Below, piece after piece: positions 44,680-53,036 of a stretch of 64,000 nt of DNA (position 1 is its first letter; each line of letters opens with the position of its first letter). The position numbers and the translations under genes were made by a program. Source of the DNA: Fimbriimonadaceae bacterium (lineage in GTDB: Bacteria; Armatimonadota; Fimbriimonadia; Fimbriimonadales; Fimbriimonadaceae); contig JAHBTE010000001.1 in NCBI GenBank assembly GCA_019638675.1, positions 1,644,605 to 1,708,604 on the forward strand, written 5' to 3'. The notes under the pieces are model-generated. The model made no database searches. It worked only from the letters and a program-made list of their open reading frames with translations, and had not been told where the DNA came from.

Positions 44680-45318
44680 ATATGATGGCTAAATTGATTA
44701 CGTAATTGAAATGGCGAAATATCATAGGGTATAGATGTACATGTGAATTATCCTGTAAGGAGCAAGGGTGATTTAAGTAGTATGCTTGATTAAGATGGGC
44801 GCCGGGGAATTGGTCAGGAATGTCCAATTCGACAATATTTTCGTAGTTGTGGATTGCGAGTTCTTTTCGCTTCGCCGTTGACTGAATGCAACGCTTCGAA
44901 GTCAGAGTCGTTGGCGGGACGGTTGAAACCCAGGTCAAAGACCCTTGGGCGGGACTGTGGGGAACCCCGCCGAAGCGATTACTAAGCTTCCGCTACATTC
45001 GTTCATCAATTCCAAGACCCTGTCCTTCACCATTTTGTTGAACCTATGATTGAACTTGCCGGGTGGGAAGTTCCGCATTGATCCGTTTCAGTATCGTAGT
45101 TATGGAACAGATGGTCGGAATTGGAGGCGATGCCGAATTTTCCGGTTCCAGGATTCGCTCGGTTAACGATATACGTGATGAGTTTATGATCCATATCGTA
45201 AACACCAACATCGGATTTACCTTTCACTCCGAGAATATGCGTGCTGACCATTGACTGGTATTGATAGCAAAAAATACCCACTAGAAATATCCAGAGGGTT
45301 ATTGGGCTTGCTTTAGAA
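44680..45318. other. 640 bp of unassigned or decayed sequence
   Basis: On the minus strand a 112-codon frame (45027-45365) runs into the PEP-CTERM gene. Its part from about 45240 down is protein-like (VGVYDMDHKLITYIVNRANPG) but matches no family I know. Another frame lies at 44666-44938. I read this as decayed or non-coding sequence. No RNA gene or terminator is recognised. Confidence 0.35.
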
Positions 45319-46629
45319 CTAAGCTTTGCGTCGTCGCTTGGCAATTGCCGCAACCGCCAGACCAAGCAAGCCCATAGTTGCTGGTTCAGGAACGGCTTCA
45401 GTTGAGATTGTCAGGCCGTAGAATTGCGTATCCAAACTGGAAGAGTCTGGATTGTCAATACCTGTAATGCGAGCGAGGTATGTACCGGCGTTGAGGGCTG
45501 ACGAAATGAATTCATCGCCGCCTAGGCCAGTTGAGTTGCTGAACCCGAGCATGTTTGTACCAGTTGCATCAAACAGGGCCAGACTCAGATCCGAGCGCAT
45601 GGACGTATCGTAAGCTACTTGAGTCCCGTTCTGTGGGCCAACGTTGTATGCGAATCCAAGCGCCTCAAGAGTTAAACTGACGATTCCCGCAGAACTGATC
45701 GAGAAACTGAAGAAGTCTGTATCGTTGTTATCATCAATACTGACAAAGTCGGTTTGCGTTCCAGCAACAACAAACGAGCGAGCCCCATTCCCAATTGAAA
45801 CAGGGTTTCCATCTGCTACCGAACCGAGTCCGATCGCATTGATTGCCGTATCGTTCCCAAGTTCATTGTTTGCTTTTTCATATTTGTCGCCATACCCGCG
45901 TTGCATCACCAAAATATCGTGATGTTGAGGTCCATCAAAAGATGTGTTGATGAATGGTTCCATCAGAAAGGCCGCATTGTTTGATTCGCAATGTGAACAG
46001 CCATATCCATGTCCGAGTTCGTGCATAAGAACGTTACGCAGGAATCTGAAATTATTGGTAGGTTGACCAAATAAAGCCATGTCGCTTGTATCAACAACCA
46101 TGTCTCCATTGTTGGGGAAGTTATTGAATGCCAGAACATTGCTCGGGCCATCGATATTTCGTCCGCCAACCCGCATGTCGCCACGGATTCCCAGAATTCC
46201 AGGATTTGCATTCGATTGGCTTGCACCATCATCAAATGATGAATATTCCATTGTAATTCCGCAAAGTTCGCCCCAGCGGTTGTACGAAGATTGGAAGTGA
46301 GTGAACCAAGGTCGCAATGTTAGGTCGTTACCACCAGGGCCAGATCCGAACGTGGCATCAAGCTGGGCAATAAAGTTGCTTGTGCCACCTCCACTGAGGC
46401 TGGTTCCATCTGGGACTATGCTCCAAGTGAGCCTGAGCGGAGCACCTTGCACGTAACCTTGAATTGGTGTGTAAGCGGTGTTTCCGCTCCAGCGGTTACC
46501 GATGCCGGGAGGGTTTTGCGCGAAAGCAAATTGAGCGGCTAAAATTGTGACCGCCATAGCGATCAAGCGAGAATTGGATGAGACGGCTCTCCTCCGTCCA
46601 GTCGTTGTTGACTTACTGAAATTCATCAT
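45319..46629 (-). CDS. PEP-CTERM-sorted metzincin-like protease
   Basis: The 436-residue product has a signal peptide (MAVTILAAQFAFA after a basic start), a metzincin zinc motif HELGHGYGCSHC (HExxHxxGxxH, about residues 203-214), with MEPFINTSFDGPQHHD after it as possible Met-turn region. A pre-peptidase-C-like beta domain (about 270-400: DTDFFSFSISSAGIVSLTLEA and LNAGTYLARITG) and a C-terminal PEP-CTERM signal follow: VPEPATMGLLGLAVAAIAKRRRKA, that is V-P-E-P, a helix and a basic tail. The tail is cut by exosortase, so the cell should have an exosortase system elsewhere. It is probably a matrix or surface protease. Confidence 0.88.
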   Translation of the reverse strand: MMNFSKSTTTGRRRAVSSNSRLIAMAVTILAAQFAFAQNPPGIGNRWSGNTAYTPIQGYVQGAPLRLTWSIVPDGTSLSGGGTSNFIAQLDATFGSGPGGNDLTLRPWFTHFQSSYNRWGELCGITMEYSSFDDGASQSNANPGILGIRGDMRVGGRNIDGPSNVLAFNNFPNNGDMVVDTSDMALFGQPTNNFRFLRNVLMHELGHGYGCSHCESNNAAFLMEPFINTSFDGPQHHDILVMQRGYGDKYEKANNELGNDTAINAIGLGSVADGNPVSIGNGARSFVVAGTQTDFVSIDDNNDTDFFSFSISSAGIVSLTLEALGFAYNVGPQNGTQVAYDTSMRSDLSLALFDATGTNMLGFSNSTGLGGDEFISSALNAGTYLARITGIDNPDSSSLDTQFYGLTISTEAVPEPATMGLLGLAVAAIAKRRRKA

Positions 46630-46780
46630 CTGTCTCCAAAAAAAACTTTCTACCGCTAAACTTTGATGAGAGTCAAAGAAATTATCCAGACCCGGTAATT
46701 GTATCAGGGGAGCCAGGATCGTCGAATAGTTTTGTAAATCTTTTTGTCAAATCATTAGATTAATAATTAGGAGAATGTCC

Positions 46781-46838
46781 TGCTTACATGACTCTTTCAT
46801 AAATGATATGAGCGTGATTTTCGATGGCCATGTAAGCA
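46781..46838. promoter_or_regulatory. Inverted repeat TGCTTACATG / CATGTAAGCA between divergent genes
   Basis: Ten-bp perfect arms at 46781-46790 and 46829-46838 lie between the PEP-CTERM gene and the HTH regulator gene. It may be an operator for that regulator. Confidence 0.4.
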
Positions 46839-46901
46839 TGTGATGTCACCTCCAAAAGAAAAATCAGGAATAATGATTAAGTTTGAAGAGATTTTCCGGT
46901 C

Positions 46902-47531
46902 ATGTCCATGCCACATCCAGATCAAATAGAGGTTTTGCAACTCGAAGAAAAGCATCTCGCTGTGCTGGCTTCGGCTCCTTGTGCAGAAGTTTATCAGGAG
47001 ATTCCTTTCAGCGATGGAATTTCTATCAGAGAAATCGCAGAAGAAGTCAACCGAAGCACCGCTTCAGTGGGTGAGCATATTGCAAAGTTGGTCGAAGTTG
47101 GGCTCATCACTGCAATTGGGACGCGGAAACGCCATGCCAGGGAAGAGATTCTATATGCATTGAAGGCTGGCCACTATTTGTTTGATCCGGTAGGCCAGTC
47201 TGAAGGAGCAACCGAAGAATGCATCCGCAAATTCCGGTGCGATTTACGGCAGACCGACCGCATGAGCGCGGCGGCATTCCGGGCGATCCGCGATGTTCCT
47301 GAACTGTACGATTCGGTGCTAATCCGCTCGTATGTTGGTTATTTTGATAAGGAATCAAGTTTGAAAGTAAAAAAAGCTCTAGCTGATTTAGCGCAGTTGT
47401 TTTCTGAACTCCACGAGGAGGATCGCGAAGCGCGTGAAAAGGGCGACTACACGCGCGTCAAGCTTTCAATGGTGATGCTGCCAACCGTTCGCGAGAGCGA
47501 AAGTCGGGCGAAAAAAGTCCACCAGAAGTAG
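46902..47531 (+). CDS. HTH (ArsR-like winged-helix) transcriptional regulator
   Basis: The 209-residue product has a winged helix at about residues 40-80 (ISIREIAEEVNRSTASVGEHIAKLVEVGLI), of the ArsR/HTH_20 type, and a helical C-terminal region of about 110 residues ending in a basic tail. No metal-binding Cys motif of the ArsR kind is visible. Start is ATG 46902, with an alternative ATG two codons later. A 10-bp inverted repeat upstream may be its site. Target genes are unknown; the AraC-type regulator gene follows by about 20 bp on the same strand. Confidence 0.7.
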   Translation: MSMPHPDQIEVLQLEEKHLAVLASAPCAEVYQEIPFSDGISIREIAEEVNRSTASVGEHIAKLVEVGLITAIGTRKRHAREEILYALKAGHYLFDPVGQSEGATEECIRKFRCDLRQTDRMSAAAFRAIRDVPELYDSVLIRSYVGYFDKESSLKVKKALADLAQLFSELHEEDREAREKGDYTRVKLSMVMLPTVRESESRAKKVHQK

Positions 47532-47552
47532 CGTATTCTAATAGAGAATAAG

Positions 47553-48008
47553 TTGATGAGAGCAAAAGAATCCCAAGAACCATTGATTGGTCATGGTGCT
47601 CCATGCTTGGCTTACTTGGCTGTGAATCGGTTGCCAGTAGTGAATTGGGCAACTAAGCAAGAACTTTATCAGGGATTAGTAAAGGGGCGCTCTTTCTTAG
47701 CGAAAAACTACCGAGATGGAGCCAGCTTTAAGTTAGCAGCCGAAGCCGCTTGTATGTCTCCCTATCATTTCAATCGTCTGTTTCGCGATTTGTTCAGAGA
47801 GTCTCCTCATCAATTTGTAATTGGACTCCGCTTATACAACGCTCGAAAATTACTCCGAACATCTCGTCTCCCCATGCGCGAAATCGCTCTAGTTGTTGGA
47901 TTTCAACAACTTAGTTCGTTTTCGCGGCAATTTCGGCAACGATATGCAATGAGCCCAAGTGAATATCGCCGAAGAGAAGCTAGCAAGCTTTTACTTTCGC
48001 AAGAATAG
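47553..48008 (+). CDS. AraC-family transcriptional regulator (short)
   Basis: The 151-residue product consists mainly of the AraC DNA-binding domain: FKLAAEAACMSPYHFNRLFRDLFRESPHQFVIGLRLYNARKLL (first HTH), then MREIALVVGFQQLSSFSRQFRQRYAMSPSEYRR (second HTH with the conserved G-F and SPxxYR end). There is hardly any ligand domain in the first 45 residues. Short AraC proteins of this kind are often next to the VOC gene they control, as here, with the VOC gene starting 40 bp downstream. Confidence 0.85.
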   Translation: MMRAKESQEPLIGHGAPCLAYLAVNRLPVVNWATKQELYQGLVKGRSFLAKNYRDGASFKLAAEAACMSPYHFNRLFRDLFRESPHQFVIGLRLYNARKLLRTSRLPMREIALVVGFQQLSSFSRQFRQRYAMSPSEYRRREASKLLLSQE

Positions 48009-48048
48009 GCAAACGAAATCAAATCGCCTTGCAGTATTGTTTCCAATC

Positions 48049-48426
48049 ATGGCGACACGAATGAGCGAGACGATTTACTATGTTCACGATCTTGATGAAG
48101 CGGTCGAATCGTATCAAAAACAGCTGGGATTTAACTTGATACTAAAGCAGGATTGGGGTTGGGCGTTGTTGGAACTTCATGGCGGGAAAATTGGCTTGCT
48201 AACCGAAGCAGTTTGGAAACAGTCGGGAGAGGATTACGACGGAATGCCTCGACCTAAAATGGCTTTTCAGACTGATGACATTGAAGGAGAAGTAACGAAA
48301 CTAAAGGAAGCCGGAGCGGATGTAGACGATCTTCACGGAGAACCAGGAAGTATGAGGGCGGTGACTTTCCGTGATTTGTGCGGAAATGAGTTCTTTTTGT
48401 GGGACGATGGGTGCCCCTTAACCTAG
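48049..48426 (+). CDS. VOC-family (glyoxalase/bleomycin-resistance-like) protein
   Basis: I chose ATG 48049 (126 residues); ATG 48061 is also possible, and an upstream frame from 47959 overlaps the AraC gene and is not needed. The product has the VOC repeats: TIYYVHDLDEAVESYQKQLGF, then WALLELHGGKIGLL and PKMAFQTDDIEGEVTKLKEAGADV, ending FRDLCGNEFFLWD. Substrate is unknown. The AraC gene directly upstream may control it. Confidence 0.8.
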   Translation: MATRMSETIYYVHDLDEAVESYQKQLGFNLILKQDWGWALLELHGGKIGLLTEAVWKQSGEDYDGMPRPKMAFQTDDIEGEVTKLKEAGADVDDLHGEPGSMRAVTFRDLCGNEFFLWDDGCPLT

Positions 48427-48475
48427 CTGCGCCCTCTCTGTTCTGTCCAGCCGTTTGGCTTCAATCATCTGACCT

Positions 48476-48958
48476 GTGAGCGGTGGTATTGTCGTGGATA
48501 TGCCGCCTTCAGATTCAAATTTCCTCCAGATGCACAACACAGGAATTGTTGTAGAGTCGCTGGACAACATGATTCCGTTTTTCCTAGAACTGGGGATGAT
48601 TTTGGAAGGTCGCGCGACCATTGAAGGCGATTGGTCGGGGCGCGTGACTGGACTCCGGTCGCAGAAAGTGGAAATGGCAATGCTCGCCACACCAGACGGT
48701 CACAGCCGGTTGGAACTTTCGCAATTTATTTCGCCTGAGGTAATTGCTGACCACCGAACGGCGCCAGTGAACGCGCTGGGTTATCTGCGCGTGATGTTTA
48801 CGGTTAAGAATCTCGACGAGATCTTGCAACGGCTCTATGCGCTGGGAGCTTCGCTTGTTGACGAAGTGGTGCAGTACGAAGATGTGTACCGGCTGTGTTA
48901 CATCCGCGGCCCGGAAGGGATTCTGATCGGACTGGCGGAAGAGTTGGGTGCCCTTTAG
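48476..48958 (+). CDS. VOC-family protein
   Basis: The product is 160 residues from GTG 48476; ATG 48500 would remove eight. VOC pattern: MHNTGIVVESLDNMIPFFLELGMI, SRLELSQF, VMFTVKNLDEILQRLYALGASLVDEVVQY and YIRGPEGILIGLAEELG, with His, Glu and Glu in the expected metal positions. It is a second VOC gene 50 bp after the first, on the same strand, and probably in the same transcript. Convergent with the LCAT-like gene. Confidence 0.82.
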   Translation: MSGGIVVDMPPSDSNFLQMHNTGIVVESLDNMIPFFLELGMILEGRATIEGDWSGRVTGLRSQKVEMAMLATPDGHSRLELSQFISPEVIADHRTAPVNALGYLRVMFTVKNLDEILQRLYALGASLVDEVVQYEDVYRLCYIRGPEGILIGLAEELGAL

Positions 48959-48998
48959 GGAACCGATCCCCGACGCACCCGATCCAGTCAACTAACTC

Positions 48999-51434
48999 TC
49001 AATCAATGACCCGGCAGAGGTCGTCCACGATCTTCTCCCAAACGAATGCAGAATTCGGTGCCGGCACGTGCAATGGTCGCGCGGGATTTTCGATCAATGA
49101 CGAAGCGGGCCAATCCGCCTTCTGACTAACCGAAGGGACAGTTCCATCTCCAAGAATCGGCGAAGTGCGGATCTTGCGTCCGACCTTGTCAACCAATAAA
49201 CGGCTTGCTGTGTTGGCGGCTGTTCCCTCCGACCAAAAGATGCGGCACCGATCCCAGCCGATTGCAGGTTCACCTGTAATGGATCGGTGGAAGTTGCGGG
49301 CAGAGATTTCTAGGTTAGAGTTCCAAGGGTCGAGAGTTGGATAGAGTCCGAGGGCTTGCGCGTCTTTCACCAACTGTTTCATGAATGTACCGACGTCTTG
49401 ACCTACCGATCGAGTGACCGCGGCTCCACCGAGCACTGCTACTTGCCCGGGGAACTGTTCACTCGGGGCCAGGTAGTAAACGATCGGCGCATTCGGTGAC
49501 ATCTGCCGCATTAGCTCATCGGCGACGATTGCTATTCCCATATCGCCGGTCATGAAAACGTAGTACGCTTTTGGTGCTCCCCAGAACGGAACGTTGACGA
49601 AATAGGCTCGTTCAATCCTGCTGGGTGCCGATGAGCTCTTGATCGCTCCTCGGATGATCAGGCCTCCAGTGCTGTGCCCGACCAAAACGACTTTTGAGTC
49701 AATTAACGGATTGCTTGTCCGCAGCGTATCCAGGCATTCTTGCATCCCCGGAGGGACGCGATAGGGCGGCATCGTGCTACCCCCTTCGGTTCTGGCGCCG
49801 GATTTATACAGTTCATTGACCGTGCCCTCGAGCCGCAGTCGCCAGTCATATGGCCACGGTTGGAGGATGTAATGTTGGAGTCGTTTGCCGTTAACTATGA
49901 TGTGCGGATGCTGGCTTGGGTTTAGGATTGCTGGCTGCTTTTCGATATCGTAAACAGTTTCCGTCGCGTACTTGCGGAAGAGGTCAAGTTTGCTTGCCTC
50001 GTTTCCAGGGAGTGGCAATCCGTTTTTGCCACAAAAGAGTCGCAAGAAGGGTTGCTCACCGAAAACGTTGAGGGACATCGCAGGAAAAGCTGCGGATTCC
50101 GTTGAATTCGTCTGAACGCTAATTTCGCTGCCAAAGACTCCCGGAATGAACAAGATTAGAGACTGGCGCAAAATATGGAGGCGATTTTCGGTTAGGGCGG
50201 GCAGCGATTTAGTACCCACTAACACGCGTGTTTGCGCTTCCAGCAAATTGCGATTTACTCCTGTACCAGTCATCGTGAGCAAGGTCTTAACTGGAACGGA
50301 GACTACTGCGACATGGGCTTCGTCGAACTTGAGTTCGATTGCCACTTGGTCGGCTCTGCCTAAGGGAGAGGATGCGGTTAGCCCGCTCGGCTGATCGGTG
50401 AGCTCACTAGGGCCAGCCCCATACGCAGATACGACGAGCCTCGCCGATCTGTCTGCCCGGTATCTAAGAGGAGCGACTTTGCGGGTTGGTTCCGATTCCA
50501 GCGTCCAGCCTTCCGTAGAAGGCCCTTCATCATGTGACCAGATCAATCGAATCGAAGCTGGGTCTGGGTTAAGCTTTTCGAGTGGTTCAAATGGAACGGT
50601 GTCTAATTTGAGCAGAGTAGGCGAACCTTTCACCTGCAAGTTGGGGAAGGGGCGAGCCTCCAGAAACGGATGGTTCGTCATTCCAAGGATCAAACGATCA
50701 GGGCTTCCCGGGAACCCGACGAAGTAATCCAGTGTGCTGTTCACGCCACGAACCTTTGAGCCAAGTTGTTGAACCATGGCTTTACTCATGATCGCCTTGC
50801 CGCCGTGATGTCCATCACCAGCAGTAACAATGCTTCCGTGGGCGAATCGAATCCAAGTCCAGTACAGGATTGCCAAAGAGTTCCGGCGTTGAATCATCAG
50901 CTGGCGGGTTGCCTCGTATCTTGGCACCACGATTTGCAGTGTCTGCCGGTCGTAGAGTTCGCGGTCTTCGGCGCGCGTTGGTGCGCGAAGGTTTCGCATT
51001 TTTAACTCCGCTCCCAGAAGATCAACCATCCCAAAAGCTTTATTTCCGCAGACGTCGAGAACCGCCTGCCAGTCTTCGGCGATACACGCGGCGACATAGG
51101 TGTAAATTGCTCTCCGCAGCGCTTCGCGATCAATCTGAGAGGATTGATAGTTTTGTTCGGCTTTTTTGAGGTTTGCTCTTGCTTGAACAAGCTGAGCCTC
51201 GTGTGCCTGGAACGGCGCAATCAGATCCGCCTCGCTCTTAACCACAGGGTTGTTGTTGACGTAAAACGTTTTGCCCGCTAACTGGGTTCGCACTGCTTCT
51301 CGGCACTGCTGAATAGAGTTCGTTGCCAATCCTGCGCTCTGTTCCGCCATCTGTATCAGTAGAGCCTCGGCGGCGGGTATCGGCCGAGTATCAGCGGAAT
51401 GGAGAATCAGGGCGGCTAGTAGCGTGGAGACCAT
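48999..51434 (-). CDS. Large exported LCAT-like acyltransferase/lipase
   Basis: The 811-residue product has a short hydrophobic start (MVSTLLAALILHSA), about 400 residues without a domain I recognise (helical, then beta-rich), and a C-terminal alpha/beta hydrolase of the lecithin:cholesterol acyltransferase group: LFIPGVFGSEI (oxyanion strand, about 437-447), LQPWPYDWRL, and the nucleophile VVLVGHSTGGLII (Ser about residue 586), with DGTVPS late in the chain as acid region. The LCAT signature PYDWR is clear. Substrate is unknown, probably lipid esters. Monocistronic on the minus strand. Confidence 0.8.
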   Translation of the reverse strand: MVSTLLAALILHSADTRPIPAAEALLIQMAEQSAGLATNSIQQCREAVRTQLAGKTFYVNNNPVVKSEADLIAPFQAHEAQLVQARANLKKAEQNYQSSQIDREALRRAIYTYVAACIAEDWQAVLDVCGNKAFGMVDLLGAELKMRNLRAPTRAEDRELYDRQTLQIVVPRYEATRQLMIQRRNSLAILYWTWIRFAHGSIVTAGDGHHGGKAIMSKAMVQQLGSKVRGVNSTLDYFVGFPGSPDRLILGMTNHPFLEARPFPNLQVKGSPTLLKLDTVPFEPLEKLNPDPASIRLIWSHDEGPSTEGWTLESEPTRKVAPLRYRADRSARLVVSAYGAGPSELTDQPSGLTASSPLGRADQVAIELKFDEAHVAVVSVPVKTLLTMTGTGVNRNLLEAQTRVLVGTKSLPALTENRLHILRQSLILFIPGVFGSEISVQTNSTESAAFPAMSLNVFGEQPFLRLFCGKNGLPLPGNEASKLDLFRKYATETVYDIEKQPAILNPSQHPHIIVNGKRLQHYILQPWPYDWRLRLEGTVNELYKSGARTEGGSTMPPYRVPPGMQECLDTLRTSNPLIDSKVVLVGHSTGGLIIRGAIKSSSAPSRIERAYFVNVPFWGAPKAYYVFMTGDMGIAIVADELMRQMSPNAPIVYYLAPSEQFPGQVAVLGGAAVTRSVGQDVGTFMKQLVKDAQALGLYPTLDPWNSNLEISARNFHRSITGEPAIGWDRCRIFWSEGTAANTASRLLVDKVGRKIRTSPILGDGTVPSVSQKADWPASSLIENPARPLHVPAPNSAFVWEKIVDDLCRVID

Positions 51435-51543
51435 GGCTAAACCTCGCTACCATTCTAACGGATTCCGCCGCTCCTGGGGTTTTGGTTTGAAATTAAGTGG
51501 TTTGAGAACCAACTTGATTAACACCGCTACAGACACATGCTTT

Positions 51544-51590
51544 GGATGCTCCGGAGGGAATCGAACCCTAACGCCTCCTAAAGTCTGAAG
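51544..51590 (-). repeat. Decayed tRNA 3' end
   Basis: The minus strand reads from a CTCCTAA-like stretch to a T-loop (TTCGATT), CCCTCCGG and a final TCCA. It matches the tRNA-Arg 3' end with several changes, and could be an old attachment remnant or another tRNA's 3' end. Confidence 0.45.
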
Positions 51591-51598
51591 AAATGTGA

Positions 51599-52276
51599 TT
51601 GTTGCTCTCCGATTTTTGGTCGCAGGTACGATGGCTTATTGTGGATTCCGAAGTTTCATTTGAAAAATGGCTCGATACCATCTCTTCGTTCGAGACTTCA
51701 GAAGATCAATGGAGCGCAGGTCAACGGATTACGTGCTTGCCTCCACGAGTTGTTTCGAATTATCTTCAGAGACTCCTAACTAACGCCCCGGCCCTACTTG
51801 CAGGAATCACCCCAGTTCGGCTGGGTCATCTCATTTGGTTCTTCAACGGTATTTGTAGCTCGTATTGGCACGACGTGCGAAGCGAAGAAGTGCCTCAAGA
51901 GGATCAGATTGCGACGGTTCGTGCCATAGGGAACTTTTACCGTGACTTCTTAGATAAGTATCCGCTAGGGGATACCGCCGACGAAACGATGGCGGAAACG
52001 GCAGTTTATATGATGTGGGACATGGACTGCCTTGAAGGGGCCGCGATGTTCCCCGGCGAGGAGCACCTTGTGGATCCGATATTTGAAGTCTTGGGCATCG
52101 CGTTGAGATGTAAATCGTTTGGTTGTCAACGGAGTGCCCTGCATGGGCTTGGTCACCTTCAGCGATACCATCAGGATAGAGTTTGCACTGAGATAGACTG
52201 GGCTCTCAGTAGTTCACATCTTCACACAAATCTGAAGGACTATGCTCTCGAAGCGAGAACTGGAATGATACAGTGA
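51599..52276 (+). CDS. Hypothetical helical protein between tRNA remnants
   Basis: The 225-residue product is soluble and helical, with many Trp and His (FWSQVRWLIVD, RLGHLIWFFNG, SALHGLGHLQRYHQDRV). The C-terminal part HGLGHLQRYH ... YALEARTG resembles one or two HEAT-like helices. I do not recognise a family. It is the only gene between the decayed tRNA end at 51544 and the tRNA-Arg copy at 52310, so it may be cargo of a small older insertion. Start is TTG 51599 and no Shine-Dalgarno sequence is evident. Confidence 0.55.
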   Translation: MLLSDFWSQVRWLIVDSEVSFEKWLDTISSFETSEDQWSAGQRITCLPPRVVSNYLQRLLTNAPALLAGITPVRLGHLIWFFNGICSSYWHDVRSEEVPQEDQIATVRAIGNFYRDFLDKYPLGDTADETMAETAVYMMWDMDCLEGAAMFPGEEHLVDPIFEVLGIALRCKSFGCQRSALHGLGHLQRYHQDRVCTEIDWALSSSHLHTNLKDYALEARTGMIQ

Positions 52277-52309
52277 GGGCTAGCAATTCTTGATTGAGAA
52301 TAAGAATAA

Positions 52310-52354
52310 TGGCGGCCCCGGAGGGAATCGAACCCCCGACGCCCTCCTTAGGAC
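52310..52354 (-). repeat. tRNA-Arg(CCT) 3'-half copy (distal att site)
   Basis: 45 bp match 61484-61528 with two mismatches, both in the variable-loop region; it covers the anticodon-to-CCA half. An 11-bp inverted repeat (TAGGTTCAACG at 52365-52375, CGTTGAACCTA at 52395-52405) follows inside the element. Confidence 0.85.
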
Positions 52355-52429
52355 TGACATTTTCTAGGTTCAACGAGGCTGAGTGTTCGTCCGCCGTTGA
52401 ACCTAATCGACCGCCGTTTTCCACCGCGT

Positions 52430-52451
52430 TGGAGAGACCTTGGAGAGACCA
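52430..52451 (+). repeat. Paired TGGAGAGACC repeat, period 11 (putative arm sites)
   Basis: TGGAGAGACC occurs at 52430-52439 and 52441-52450. Related units recur at 61405-61426 near the other end in the same orientation. Confidence 0.5.
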
Positions 52452-52536
52452 AAACTCACGCTTTTAACGTTGCAACCAGATCGTAGTCTCATGTGGGCAC
52501 CCTCCGATCCCATTCCAACGTCATACTGTATCAGTC

Positions 52537-52992
52537 GTGAAATTTTGGGACGCGTTGAGAGGATTTGCCGGGCGAGCTTTGCTAGCCTCGGTTCTCGTGC
52601 TGACCCAAATGCACTTCTGCGTGTCGGACTACGTCCGTCCGTCAGGTGAAACTTGCCTCGAATGCGCGATCATCACCGATCATCCCGAGCCAGTGGGATC
52701 ACTGTCGGACTCGCATGGCGATTGCCACGACTGCTGCGAAATCCGTGAGTGCGAGACTCCCAAGAGTTTCGATTCGCTGTCACCCGCTCCCCAGGTAACC
52801 CTAGAATTTGCGATCTTGCCACCGCCGACGGCTCTCCCTGAGCTCGGCTTCGTTGCAGTGGTACGGAACCAGTTTGTCTTTAGAGAAGGTGCTCCGCCGA
52901 CAGGCCCGCCCTCGATTCATACGTCACGAGGTCCTCCCGCTCTGCATCGTGTTCAGCTATCCGCTGGGTGCGAGGTCATGAGTTTGGCGTAG
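52537..52992 (+). CDS. Small exported Cys-rich protein, CzcI/DUF2946-like
   Basis: The 151-residue product has an N-terminal hydrophobic segment (ALLASVLVLTQMHFCV) and then Cys/His pairs: CLECAIITDH, SHGDCHDCCEIREC. The C-terminal part ends with APPTGPPSIHTSRGPP, a Pro-rich tail like that of CzcI-type small exported proteins found first in czc operons. Metal binding or sensing in the periplasm is likely from composition and position. It is the first gene of the efflux operon, 44 bp before the outer-membrane-factor gene. Family assignment is tentative. Confidence 0.55.
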   Translation: MKFWDALRGFAGRALLASVLVLTQMHFCVSDYVRPSGETCLECAIITDHPEPVGSLSDSHGDCHDCCEIRECETPKSFDSLSPAPQVTLEFAILPPPTALPELGFVAVVRNQFVFREGAPPTGPPSIHTSRGPPALHRVQLSAGCEVMSLA

Positions 52993-53005
52993 CCGCTCGA
53001 TCTTT

Positions 53006-53031
53006 GCTCCAGCCTTAACAAGCCCTGGAGC
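53006..53031 (+). promoter_or_regulatory. Hairpin covering the ribosome-binding site of the outer-membrane-factor gene
   Basis: GCTCCAG (53006-53012) pairs with CTGGAGC (53025-53031). The second arm contains GGAG, the probable Shine-Dalgarno sequence, six bases before TTG 53037. Folding would hide it. Confidence 0.45.
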
Positions 53032-53036
53032 AACCC

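Noticed and set aside
44666-45365. Possible pseudogene on the minus strand between the LRR and PEP-CTERM genes
   Set aside because: Some stretches look protein-like, but I could not connect them to any family or find a consistent frame, so I describe the stretch only as unassigned.
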